Origin: Blasia pusilla
Lineage: Eukaryota; Marchantiophyta; Marchantiopsida; Blasiales
Direction of reading: 5' to 3'
Assembly: GCA_050084515.1 (NCBI GenBank)
Contig: CM114271.1
Location: 30,132,001-30,196,000 of the forward strand
DNA: 64,000 nucleotides
Positions 25,052 through 45,859 of this stretch are shown here, one piece after another. The notes under the pieces are model-generated. The model saw only the letters and a program-made list of their open reading frames with translations, did not search any database and was not told the DNA's origin. Positions within the stretch are counted from its first letter, which is position 1. Each line of letters starts with the position of its first letter. A program made the position numbers and the translations under genes.

Positions 25052-25387
25052 CAAGGTTGCATATGGACAAATTCTGTGTGTATGGATATGTCCATGTCCA
25101 TGAACATACATCTGTCCTACATAAGGATTTTTCCATGTGGGCCCCATCCCCCCTTCTTTCTCATCCTCTCCCCCCCCCAAAACTTGTCTTCGTGATCTGC
25201 ACTTTCTCATTAATTTCTTCCTTCTCCCACCTTCACTCCCTCCCCCCCCCTTATTGCCCTGCTCACCCTTGCCCTTGCCTTGCCTTCCACCATGAACTAT
25301 AAGTATGGGCCCCATATTTTGTAATACATGTCCATGGATATATCCAAACTTCTTCAGCCATGTCCAGTTTTTTTGCAACCATATATG
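25052..25387. mobile_element. hAT-like MITE, copy 2 (336 bp)
   Basis: The element begins CAAGGTTGCATATGGACA and ends TTTGCAACCATATATG. It is flanked by a perfect 8-bp duplication, ACGTAGAG, at 25044-25051 and 25388-25395. Its length equals that of copy 1 and the two align end to end, with small indels around the C-tracts near 25171-25180 and 25240-25250. No transposase is present. Confidence 0.85.
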
Positions 25388-25399
25388 ACGTAGAGGGAC

Positions 25400-27600
25400 A
25401 ACGGATCCTCTTATGCACATACCAAGCATCAAACTCTAACATATAGTAAAGGAGCTCGATCATACTCAAGTATGGGTCTATGAGAGTTTATTATCCCTTC
25501 ATAGACGCATAGATCACATCTATGTCATCGCGTAACGCCATGGTGACACTGTCACTCTAGCACCAATTAGTACCCTCCCAACCCCCACTTAAGTCATGCT
25601 AAAAATTGAACTTTGTGGGGATGGTTGATAATGCAACCCACTTTGGGTAAGACCATCACTACTACTCATGTTACCACATCCCTAAAAACTCAAAAAAAAT
25701 CAAAAAATAAACACTCATTGCCTCATATATCACCACTAGAAGTACCACACACCATCCACACTCAAACTCAACCCCACATTGAACACCATATGTAGTGACA
25801 ACACATCACCCACTCATAACTTATCACCCATTGCTACCCTCAATAAGTACCTCTATGGCATGATGTTGTACACACACGAGCATAAAACTTATCAACTCAC
25901 ACTAAGTCCACACACATCCGAATCAAGATACACACATACAAATCCATCACTTAATTAAATCCTATTTAACCCATACACATTCCATCCTAGGATACAACAC
26001 ACACTTGTCAACCATCCAAATGACTCATATTGATCCTACACATATTTCATATTGGGATACAATACACATCTCGTACTCATACCTACCATGCATTCAAAAC
26101 TCATCCCTACACCACATGATACTCACAACCATATGTCATGTTGATTGGCATCATTACAACTCATCTAAACCAAACTCCTATACCGCACGACTCTAATTGC
26201 ACTATGTGAGCTATTCAAAACTCTTACACTTGAAATATGGACCACAAAATATAGGACAGCGCATATACGCATGAAACTCATATTGGAGGGCTAAATTTTA
26301 TACTCATGATCTTGATCACGTTATCCAATTTCACATCCATTTTTCTTCTTGGAGTTTGACCTCTATACCTCCTTGCTTCATCCTCAAGCACTCATGACCT
26401 TGAGCTTTGCAAGCACACATCTTGGTTTGAGTCTCAAAGACTTAATTGGTTGCACGTTTTGAAGGTAGCCAAAAAGCCGCCAAGGTTTAATCGGGTCGAG
26501 TCTCCCTAAGTCCAAACCGTCTTCCTAAGTCCAAACCGTCTTCCTAGGAATCCTATTCTTCAAGCCTTGAAAAATATTTCCAATTTTCTTGTCTACAAAA
26601 GAGCGCATTTGTTGTTTCCTCGAGGAGCGTCCTATGCGATGTCTTTGCTCAAAACTAAAACGAGGCCAAACACATATCATAGGTAGTCTCTTATTCATGG
26701 ACTTAAGCCAATAGGGAGGGAGAGTGTCCCCGATATAAGTAATTTTAGGATTCTCCATGGGAACCCCATTTTCCCCATTTTCCACCCCATGCCCTTTATT
26801 TTGGAACCTAAGCCAATCATGAATTATGATCGATTTGCGGACTCGTTCCTTCCTAATTATCCCCATAATTAATTAGAGGAGTTTTCATATAGATTCTATA
26901 ACTCTCACCTTGGAGCTTAGACCCATCTTTTTAATCTCATAGCTAGCGTTCGTCTCGACTCTCACTGGTTGGTGTCTCATGGTTGTCTTGTTGCTCATCG
27001 CATTTCGTGACTAGTATAATAACATCTTGTATGTCTTAACTACTCACGTGTTCCTTGCCACTCATCCTTGACTTTGAGCTTGTCTTAAGGGTATCATACC
27101 TTGATTGCATTGTCCATATCCATGGGAGTATGTATGTCCCTTTCTAGCTTAAGGCTATTCTTAAGGCACATATCTGTCTCGCTTGGCATTAGTCTCACGA
27201 CCGGTTCCACCAACATTCCTAGTCTCGCAACTAGCTAGTCTAAACTTTTTTATTTGATGGGCCACGCCAAGTTCTTTCCTCCTTAGACCAACGACCATGA
27301 TTTTTTTCCTGAGTCCTTGCTAACGTGAATGCCATAGACTTAGCTATTCTCAAGGCTTGGCACCCCTATTGTATCATCTCATCCGCATCACTCCCATCCA
27401 ACAAGAAGTTGGCCTCGATCAAAATTCAAAATTCTACAAAATGACAAAATCCCCCTTGAGATGTAATGTCCACTAAAACAACTCTCTACTTACACACTCA
27501 CTTTTCACAATATTCCAAACTAAACTTGAGTACCACTAACCCAATCATATCTCACTTACTAATTTCTACTAATTGACCTACACTCACTTATTCATTACAC
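25400..27600. other. Decayed intergenic DNA
   Basis: No family was recognised on either strand. A minus-strand open stretch of 113 codons (26525-26866) and scattered plus-strand stretches have no identifiable domain. Confidence 0.4.
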
Positions 27601-27799
27601 GTTTGGAGATCTCACCACAACCAACATGTCAAAAGCCGCTTTGTGTTGTGAATGGCTTCTATCAAAAAGTACTACAATAATGTTTGCCTTAGTCCTAACT
27701 TCCATGCACATTCATCCTAAATTGACCCCTATCAAAGAGGCTTTCCTTACATGTGTGTACTTGTTCCTCACCATTCACACAATAGATGCATCATATTCA

Positions 27800-28611
27800 C
27801 TAATCATTGGCTAAAGGAGAAACCTTCTCTACACAATTTCTTCCCCCTACTTTGATACACTCATCTCCTTGTGAGACTACCCAAGTACTTGCACACACCA
27901 AGCAACAAGTACTCCGGAATATTGTTGCATGAACAACAACATATGGAACCAACTTCTCAATTCGGTTGCCCTTTGTTGGCAATATTCCACGCACTTCAAC
28001 ACTCTCCACACATATCCATATCTTGGTTGCCATGATAAGACATTTAGCAATTGGCACACATTTGCATGTAGGCATGAAGACTCTCCCACAAAAATTCTTT
28101 TGTATGCATGTTGGATATATGTTTATTTTCTTCCCACGCCAATGATTTACATAACCTAAATATGCAATATCCATTCCAATTCGTCAAAGGCACTATCGTA
28201 TGAATAATGCTTATGGTAATCCACTCTATTGCTTGAATGATTTTTGGTGTAAAGTAAATTGATGTTCACTCTCTTTGCTTTATAAAGAAAACTAGTAGAC
28301 TTCGGAAAGTTGAAGCACAAAGTTGACTCGGGAACTTTCACATGGCGCATGTCACCACTATGTTTGTATCGTGCTTCTACACTAACTTGCCCTCTCCATG
28401 CAATCCATGCGTAAACTATGACTACTAACAAATGATTCACCTTACAGTAGCAACAAAGTTGACTTTCCAATGATGTAATATCTACCCAACATATTTTTAA
28501 CCCCTTTATGATATTGTTTTTACCAAGTTTGACATGTGTGTAAAAAATCCAAGTTTGGCATCTATCCATATACATATATGCAAGTCCCCATTCATATGAG
28601 AATCTAGGCAT
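27800..28611 (-). other. Two abutting minus-strand open stretches, unidentified
   Basis: Open stretches of 151 codons (28156-28611) and 124 codons (27800-28174) follow one another on the minus strand with a 19-bp overlap in different frames. Such lengths are unusual for AT-rich DNA and could be a decayed gene with one frameshift. No motif was recognised (cysteine- and aromatic-rich translation), and no splice model supports it. Confidence 0.25.
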
Positions 28612-28619
28612 CTCCCAAC

Positions 28620-31600
28620 TACCTGGAGGAACACCAAGTTCTAGCTAACTATATTATTTCAATGACTACGAATAATTATACTTTTTGAAACATCCATAAT
28701 TTATTTCTAGTAGCTATAGAAATTTAGAAAGCCCATATTCGTTCATAATCATTGGAATGCGGTGATAATCACATTATTATCATAGAATACTCTCGTACTT
28801 CTTTAGTGATAAATAGGAGTTAAGATATATTATATGATTTGTTTAATTATAATCTGATTTTTCATGCGCACATACATTATTTTCACCATCCATACGTACA
28901 CAAAATTTTCCTTCTACCCTTAATAGTGGAGTCCAATATGGACACTATTACGTACAAAAGTATCTTCAATAAAATAAGAAATCACCCCTCTCTCTTGCAA
29001 GTGCGCGTCAAACCAATCCCACTATCATTATAAGAGTTTATTGTTAGTATAGGTTGATATAGGATGGATCAAAGTATACTTATAAGTCAATATCCCCTAG
29101 GGTATGTGTACAAGCATGTAAGTGGGGTTGGAAAGTGGATTAGGAGCCGATCACGTTGTGCGTATCAATATGGCAAACGGGATTGGCCTTGGGAATATGG
29201 CTGTAGGTAGATTAGAAAGGTTGGTATGACAACAAGCATGGTAAGAAACGTACATGGTTGGCTATAATACCCCTACTCAACTACCCCCATATGCCCTTTT
29301 CTTAATTGATTTGAATATTTAATGTTCCTCCACATCCCTTTCTTTTTGGAAACTTATTTGTGGATCCACTAAAATGTAGGATCAATCCCACAAAAAAATA
29401 GTTACACAATACCCCCTACCTCCTAAAGAAATATTCTTCACCACTTGACACCCTCCAAAATAAGCATTTCCCCACAAATCATGTAGAGAGTTCTCTCACA
29501 TGGCGGAAATGGTACGTGAGAGAAGCATTTTGACTTTTCAGCGTGAAGCAACAACAAGCACGGCTCTTGGATCTACAATATCAAGAACTCAACATTCCAA
29601 TCTTCTGCTAACATCAGTATTCATTCATCTTGTAGCCCCAACTACATTTAAATTTAAATTGCACTTTCGCACACATCTCAATGCATTCCATGTTTTTTTG
29701 TTATTTTTGTATTTTAATATGATCAATCATATCTTGATGCACTAGTATCGATGAAGATATAATAGATAGCCTACTGTGCCCTTTTGTTCCAAGCTCAAAT
29801 TTATATGTGAATTGAGTATCCTATGGGCGTAGGATCATTTTTATGATTAAATCACTTTAGAAATGTTGACCCAAAAAAATAATTCACTGATCATGAAATT
29901 CCATATAGACTAATTGCGAGGATTCAATCACAACTAAATTTTCATCCAATTTGCGATCATGTTGTGGGAGTCACAACTAAGCCATTTTTTAGTCGCACTC
30001 GACTTATAACTTTATGACTCTTGCATTCACGATTGACCCGCAAACATGAGAAATAGACTAAAAAAATTGCGATTGCAACACAAATAGAAAGTTCCATTTT
30101 CTTACACTCACAAATTTTGCTGATCTATATGTCCTTCAACTTCAAACGAAATTCACACCTGAAAACTCTAAAGATTTAGCTCCATTATAGAAAAAAAACC
30201 AGTCACAAAGTATTATGTAGTATTATGAAGTTTAATCATCTACTTATTTTTCAATATTAAAATCAAATTATACCAAGAAAAAACTCAAGACTAAGTTCTG
30301 TTATGGACAAAAAAAACTAGTTTAAAGTGAGGAGGGGAATCTCATAAATTTGGGAGGAAGAGAATAAATGGAGTGGTTGTTGAGGTAGAAGGGAGATTTT
30401 TGGTTGAAGTTTCATTGTCTGCCAATACTATGCAAGTTGATTCCGAGTGCACCTAAACTAGAGCCTCGCAAGACTTTTGCAATTCAATTATGTCTCATGG
30501 AAGTTGCAAGTTGTAATTTTTGATATTGGCACTTTATAAATCATTTACAAAGCATACTTACAAATCTCAATGCGAGTTGTTCTTCTTCTCATGAAACTTA
30601 TAAATACGCAAGACTTATAACTTACTTATGATTGACTCTGTCACGTATTTTAGGATAGATCGACGAGATCTAGTAGGAAGCCTTTGCAGGTAGTGGAGGA
30701 AAGCCTCGAGAGCTCAAGGAAGACCTCCTGAGGCCATGGGTACTCTGAGAGAGCATATTTCCCCTTTTGTTTCGGCTCATTTGGAGCCATATAGAGAAAC
30801 TTACTAAAATTACAAATGTGTGCCTCTCATCCCTAGGAATGACCCAACATTGAAGATATTGAAAGAAAATGATGATAAACATGTTTCACTATGTATGTTG
30901 CTAATGAAACAAAGAATGGGCTATGGATAATTACTAACGTTTGGGGGAAATATTACGGTACGATTGGAAAATTTTGGTTTATAGTAAGAAGAAACGAGTT
31001 AAGACAATTGTATGAGATTTGAGAATTGAATTCTATATGTTCCCAAAGGATTGATGATCTACAAACAACATTTGGTGGTCCACATGGCTACAGGAGGAGG
31101 AAGTAGTAAGGTTTAAAATTATGAATTTTTTTCCAAACCATGTTTGTTGTGGCATATTGTGACATATCTATTTTTATTTTTATTTTATTAAAATATATAG
31201 ATAAAAAAATAGATTTCATATTTTTCATACATGTGGACGCAAGTAATAAAGAATACATAGATTTTCATAAATTGTGTACTATTAAAGAGTAAAAACCAAT
31301 CTCATGGATTTTCTATAATTTGTTCTATCGAGATATTATTGAACAAAAAATAAATCTGAAGTATAACTTTTAACTAATAATCCCATAGTGCACTGAAATT
31401 CAAATTGAGATGTTATATATATTCTCCATTATGAATAAAAGCTAATTAGTTAAATATTTAATAAAAAATATTAATACATGTAATGACATCATGGGGCACG
31501 ACTTATTTATGCATGGAATTTAGGTATCTCTATATAATAATTAAAATGTTTGCTTGTGACTTTTCTAAACACGACTGTATTTATGCCCATATTATGCACA

Positions 31601-31723
31601 AAGTGAAAGTATTTATATTACAATACTTGGCTTGGTCAAATTAATTTGTTTTCCTTACCAAACTTCCCCCAACAAAATAGCATTGAATGTTAGACTTGAA
31701 ATATGTTCAACTAAGAAGTGCTC

Positions 31724-31725
<2 letters not shown>
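28620..31725. other. AT-rich intergenic DNA
   Basis: Nothing recognised on either strand; composition is uniformly AT-rich with short A- and T-runs. Confidence 0.4.

Positions 31726-31727
<2 letters not shown>

Positions 31728-31771
<44 letters not shown>
31728..31771. repeat. (TA)n microsatellite
   Basis: About 22 uninterrupted TA units. It abuts the left edge of a truncated MITE copy. Confidence 0.95.
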
Positions 31772-31772
<1 letters not shown>

Positions 31773-31776
<4 letters not shown>

Positions 31777-31878
31777 CCCTTGCACTATCTTACGCAATGA
31801 ATTATAAATGTGGGCCCCACCTCTTGCAATTCATATTCATGAATATGTCCAAACTTGAGTGTTTTTTGTACAACCATG
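31773..31878. mobile_element. hAT-like MITE, copy 3 (5'-truncated)
   Basis: The sequence matches the last third of the 336-bp MITE, including the GGGCCCCAC block and the terminal ACAACCATG. The 5' part is missing and the TA microsatellite stands in its place. No target duplication can be tested. Confidence 0.65.
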
Positions 31879-32002
31879 GAAGGGAGGCAATTGTCCACAA
31901 AGTATAGGAGGAATTCGTGAATTATGTAGACAAGGATGGATTGGGTACTCATGGTTCTATGTTTTATCCATCTTCTTATTTAAATATGGAGGATCTATCG
32001 TA

Positions 32003-32120
32003 TGATTAGTGGAATGCATTGCCTGACCATGAACGTTAGGATATTGTTAGGATGCATAATTTAGGGTTAATGGAACCATCTGATTAGTGGAATGCATTGA
32101 CTGACCGTGAACGTTAGGAT
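32003..32120. repeat. Direct repeat, two units about 78 bp apart
   Basis: The block TGATTAGTGGAATGCATTG with its following CTGACC and GAACGTTAGGAT occurs at 32003 and again at 32081 with two substitutions. Confidence 0.8.
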
Positions 32121-32165
32121 GCACATAATACCACATGATAGCTCAATTAGGACCCATTCTTTAGA

Positions 32166-32345
32166 TGTAAGTATAAATATAAGTATAAATATAAACATAA
32201 ATACAAATAAATAAAAAACATAAATAAATAAATAAACATATAAATAAACAAAAAATATACAAATATACAAATAAACAAAGAAAAAAATATAGAAATAGAA
32301 ATAGAAATAGAAATAAACAAATAAAAAATAAAAAATAAAAATATA
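32166..32345. repeat. A-rich simple repeat (AAATAA / AGAAAT)
   Basis: Strongly biased sequence of ATAAATA, AACAAATA and AGAAAT units. It produces long meaningless tyrosine- and phenylalanine-rich open frames on the minus strand. Confidence 0.9.
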
Positions 32346-32600
32346 TACACCTTTGGCGGCCATAGGCACGTACTGCATGTGTAGCATGTTCGGGGAAGGA
32401 GAGGTGCATAGCACTCGACGAGAGGGGGAGCGCTTTATGATTGAAGATTGATTCGGCCTACGGGTCTTGAGCCGAAGAGCCATTCGGCCTCACGCATCTC
32501 CGTAATTACCGAGATCGAGGCCGTAATGGCTCTGCTCAAGGTCTTCAATCGTAGCGCCCCTTAAAATCGAGTGCTATGGTCGCCAAAGGTATATATATAT
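32341..32600. repeat. Foldback element, about 260 bp
   Basis: The outer ends ACCTTTGGCGGCCATAG (from about 32349) and CTATGGTCGCCAAAGGT (32573-32589) are inverted. Pairing continues inward through CACTCGA, AGCGCT, ATTGAAGA, TTGAGC, GAGCCATT and CGGCCTC to a loop of about 26 bases near 32491-32516. The left arm has an extra segment of about 45 bp (32365-32411) ending in a repeat of CATAG. The element sits between TA-rich flanks, which suggests a TA-targeting MITE. It is much more GC-rich than its surroundings. Confidence 0.75.
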
Positions 32601-32619
32601 GTGCTTTTTATCCACTAAA

Positions 32620-34290
32620 GGTTTATATTTTGGGTTTTTTTCTTCTAAAAGATCATATTTTATAACCTTTATTCAATAATTTTTCAAAATCCTTGGTTGA
32701 ATGAAAATGGCAGTGCATTTAATTTTATTACAATTTGTTGAAGAGAAATTAAATTAAATAATTTACATATCTATGTATATTAGAATATTTGAAAAGGAAA
32801 AAAACAAGAAGTCCCATGCTTCAAAGATTAAATTTTAAAGTTTGGTAAGATTTACTAAGCTTAATCTAGATTATTTTATAAATTAATATTATTTTTCAAT
32901 ATTCAACTTTATATGATCTATAATATTAAGAGAGAATCGGTTTTATTTTCTTTTGTTAAAAATTGTTGGTCTTTTTTTCATTTTTGTTTGTTTTCTAGTT
33001 GTCTAACTTTGTTTCCATTTTTTCTCAACGGCGAGATTTGTCTCATTCATATTTTCATCATAGTTATTTTTGTTGAGAATGGAAGTTTTTAATCTCATAT
33101 GTATTAATGGTAGTCATAAAATATTATCTAAGATTTGAAGGAGGAAAGTTTCTTCCTTTTTACACCTTCTTTGACTGAATTGAGTGAAAGCTTATTTTCC
33201 AACATCCTCGAAGTGAATGATAGATAGTGAAAACAAGAACTTAGGGTTACATCGTATTAGAATTTGGCACTTAGGATTCTCTAAATGGGATTATAGTGGA
33301 TGGAAATGCCCAGGGTTAGAATGGAGATAAAATATAGCTTCCTTAAAAGACTTAACAAAGAGAATGCTTGTATTTATCTTCTTTTGGATTGGATATTAGT
33401 CTAAAAGTGTTGAGACTATTTCTTGTTATGACATTCTAATGATACTAAATTCTTGCATCACATAATACCTTCATTGGAACCATGAATTAGAGGGAAGAAA
33501 AGTAATTGTAGAAGACTTGAAAGTTTATTCATATGGCTTTTGAATGTGATCACGCATGCATATTGAAACAATAGTGTATAATTTGTGCTCTCTATGATAT
33601 TAATTAGGTTTCACACTAGTTCCAACTTTTTTTCTTGCTGCCCCTAAAAGATTTCCTTGCTGCTTGTATTACATGTTTTTCTTCTTCTTGTTGCCCAAGT
33701 ATCGCATGTTAATCAAACAAGTATTTGAGAATCAGGAAGGTATTCTACAATAATAAAATAGAAATCGACGAAGAATTTAACTATCTATTGTGAAATATGG
33801 AGTAAAATTTCCTAATTCTAACAAACGGTAATAAGATAGTATGATGAAGAATGATGGGATGGCTTAAAAAAATTGGATGTCAAGAAATGATGCTTTGCTA
33901 GGTTGATTGAATGGAACAAGCACACAATCTTAAGAAAATAGCACGAATCCTTTGGCTTTAGAAAGGTAATATTGTTCATACCATTTTGACTTGAATTAGA
34001 TCATTCATGTTATTATACATGTTTCTCGAATGCCGTTGTGATTTTTAAATCCTTCTCTAGTTGACATCCGATAAATCTTGATTCATCTTTTCGTATAATG
34101 TCAAAGTATCAACCATTCAAAATTAATTAAAATTCTGGTGTGCAGCCTTGAGCATGCGCCATGCACGGGAGTATAGGGATTAATCGTGTTGCGCACAATT
34201 TATTTTTTTCTTCGGGTGGATGGAAAACATGTCAATCGAACATTTATTGAATGAAAATCAAGAAAACAATCTCCAATAATTACATAGATT
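32620..34290. other. AT-rich intergenic DNA
   Basis: Nothing recognised on either strand. Confidence 0.4.
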
Positions 34291-35159
34291 TAATATGACT
34301 TATATTACCGGAAGTAATCCCCTGCAGCACGTGTATTTATTAGTGAGGTAATCTTGGAACGAAAATGCACATCGCCAAGCGAGCAAAGAAACACGAAGAG
34401 TGAGCAAAGAAATAGGGTGGAAAGGAGTGACATGCCATAAGATAAATAAATACGGGAAAGAGTGTGCGTTAACTTTCCGGTTCTTCCCTGCGAGCTCACG
34501 TAAGGAAGCAATCGGAAAGTGTGTGCGACAATAAAGGATGAAGGCAGACATGGATCCTGGCTCCCGCCCGCAGGAGCAGTAAAAGCGGGGGGATCGAACA
34601 GACACAAGAGTGGTATCGACAGCGACCTCCCATCTCGAGCCAGTCGGGAAGGGAAGGACGGATTACGAAGCGGAGGCTCGGGAGGGCCGTAAAGGAAGGC
34701 AGAAGAAAGGCGACGCCGTATTCTTACTTCGGTCCTAAGGAAAGGGGCGCAGTAGAAGTAGCAGTAGAAGAGTATACCCTCAGGGCCGGGTAGGGAGGCA
34801 GGACGACGGAATAATAATAGGTAGAGGGTACATGCCCATAACACATCGCATAACATACATCAGAGCTACATCATCATCACAGGCCTCCGATTTACGTCGG
34901 GGGAGTTCTTTTCCCGGAACCGATACTTTCCCGGTATTCGTATCGCGAGACAGTCATTTTCGAAGTTTTCTTAGTTCCGGTCCGCTATTTGATACCAAGA
35001 GACCACTCGTTTCCAGCCCGTTTCTAACCGGCGATTCAGAAAGAGAGACGGAAATTCTGGATTTCATCCGGGCAGGTCACCACGTAACCCGGTTCTCCCC
35101 GGGCTTTGCATGGGCCCTGCTCAGCCAGAGCACAGAGGACGGACAGACAGGCCGCTGAA

Positions 35160-35206
35160 GGTCGGTCGGTCGGTCGGTCGGTCTGTCTGTCTCGCTCTCT
35201 CTCTCA
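35160..35206. repeat. GGTC / CT simple repeats
   Basis: About six GGTC units pass into CTGT units and then a CT run. Confidence 0.9.
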
Positions 35207-35509
35207 CTGACTTCCATGTTTCTTTTTCACTTCCTTCCTTTGGGTAGCGGAGCCGCTCTCATTTCTCCCTCTCCCTAGGAACGCAGCCGTAGTAAGTAGG
35301 AGCAGGGCATCCGGGGGAGGTTGAGGAGAAGAGATAAACAGGGGAGACGGCGGAGGGAAGTGCAGGTGGCAGATACAGAACTGTAGGGAGGGGACGAAGG
35401 GAGTCCTTCGAAGGAGGAGAAGGAAGGGAAAAATAGGGAGGGAGGAGCGAGTAAGGAAGGAGGGAGGGACGGAGGCAAGAGGGGAGGGAACGGGAGAGGA
35501 CGGAAGGAG

Positions 35510-35545
35510 GCGGAGGGAAGAGGGAAGAGGGAAGAGGGAAGAGGG
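35510..35545. repeat. GAAGAGG tandem repeat
   Basis: Several consecutive GAAGAGG-type heptamers inside a longer purine-only tract. Confidence 0.85.
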
Positions 35546-35569
35546 AAGGGGAAGGAGCGTCGGGGGAGA

Positions 35570-35596
35570 ATGACCATGATGGCGCCCCCTCTCGAA
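35570..35596 (+). CDS. Possible alternative first coding exon of the UBP gene
   Basis: This 27-base stretch reads MTMMAPPLE and is followed at once by GTGCGTCG, the same donor sequence as the exon at 36178-36204 (MTMMAAPLD). Either would join in phase 0 to the acceptor at 36540. Arabidopsis UBP12 begins MTMMTPPPLD, so both copies match the family start. The similarity spans roughly 45 bp with weaker traces beyond. It may be an alternative first exon with its own promoter, or a silent duplicate; the sequence alone does not decide. Confidence 0.5.
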
Positions 35597-35754
35597 GTGC
35601 GTCGCCTCTTTCTATCTGTGTGGATTGGAGTGAGATGCTGATATTGTCGTCGTAGGTAGTAAAGTGTAGAGAAAGGGAGGAGAGGGAGGAAGAGGATTCA
35701 CGGTGCATCCATCCATCTGCTGTTCTCTGTTTTGTAGTAGTCGAGGTCGATAGG

Positions 35755-35822
35755 GAGAGAGAGAGAGGGAGAGAGAGACAGATAGACAGACAGACACAGA
35801 GAGAGAGAGAGAGAGAGAGAGA
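35755..35822. repeat. GA / GACA microsatellite
   Basis: GAGAGA runs interrupted by GACAGATAGACAGACAGACA. Lies between the two first-exon copies. Confidence 0.95.
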
Positions 35823-36177
35823 GGGCTTCGGAGGGCCTGCCTGCTGTCCATCGCCTTGCTTTCTCGTTGCATCGTGTCGTGTCGCGTGTGGCGGGCATCG
35901 CAGTGTTGTATCGCATCTCTTACGAGCGAGTTGCGGAGACGTATCGCTCGCGGGTCGTCTGGTCTGAGGGAGGGAGAGAGAGGATAAAAGATTGTGGCGG
36001 GGTTGCGTCTGGCGTGCGCGTTGCGTTGTGTGCGAGCCTTGCATCATCGCCCTCGGGGTTTTGTTTTTATTTCAAAGTCTCGTTCTCTGTCTCCGTATCT
36101 CCTTCTATTTGCGCCGGTTTGAGATCTTGTAGCAGACACATGCCCAGGCAGACGCTGAATTGAATTAGGCTGCTACA

Positions 36178-45859
<9,682 letters not shown>

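Larger units (their letters stand above)
34550..36177 (+). promoter_or_regulatory. GC/CpG-rich upstream and 5'-leader region of the UBP gene
   Basis: Composition changes abruptly from AT-rich to GC- and CpG-rich at about 34.3-34.6 kb and stays so up to the first coding exon at 36178. The region contains a GGTC array (35160-35183), CT-rich sequence (35185-35206), purine-rich GGGA/GAAGAGGGA tracts (35380-35550) and a GA array (35755-35822). CT/GA-rich leaders are common in plant 5' untranslated regions. I cannot place the transcription start; no convincing TATA box was chosen. The long open frames here on the minus strand are products of simple sequence. Confidence 0.55.

Noticed and set aside
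24877-25107. Minus-strand open frame as a receptor-kinase-like fragment
   Set aside because: The resemblance was vague and half of the frame lies in MITE copy 2.
32067-32483. Long minus-strand open frames rich in Tyr, Phe and Ile, membrane-protein-like
   Set aside because: They arise from the A-rich simple repeat 32166-32345; three frames of the same strand are open at once.
34305-34856. A 183-codon minus-strand open frame
   Set aside because: Low stop density is due to GC-rich composition; no recognisable domain and a competing overlapping frame.
35259-36047. A 262-codon minus-strand open frame upstream of the UBP gene
   Set aside because: Ser, Pro, Leu and Arg-rich translation of purine tracts and microsatellites; no domain, and it overlaps other open frames.
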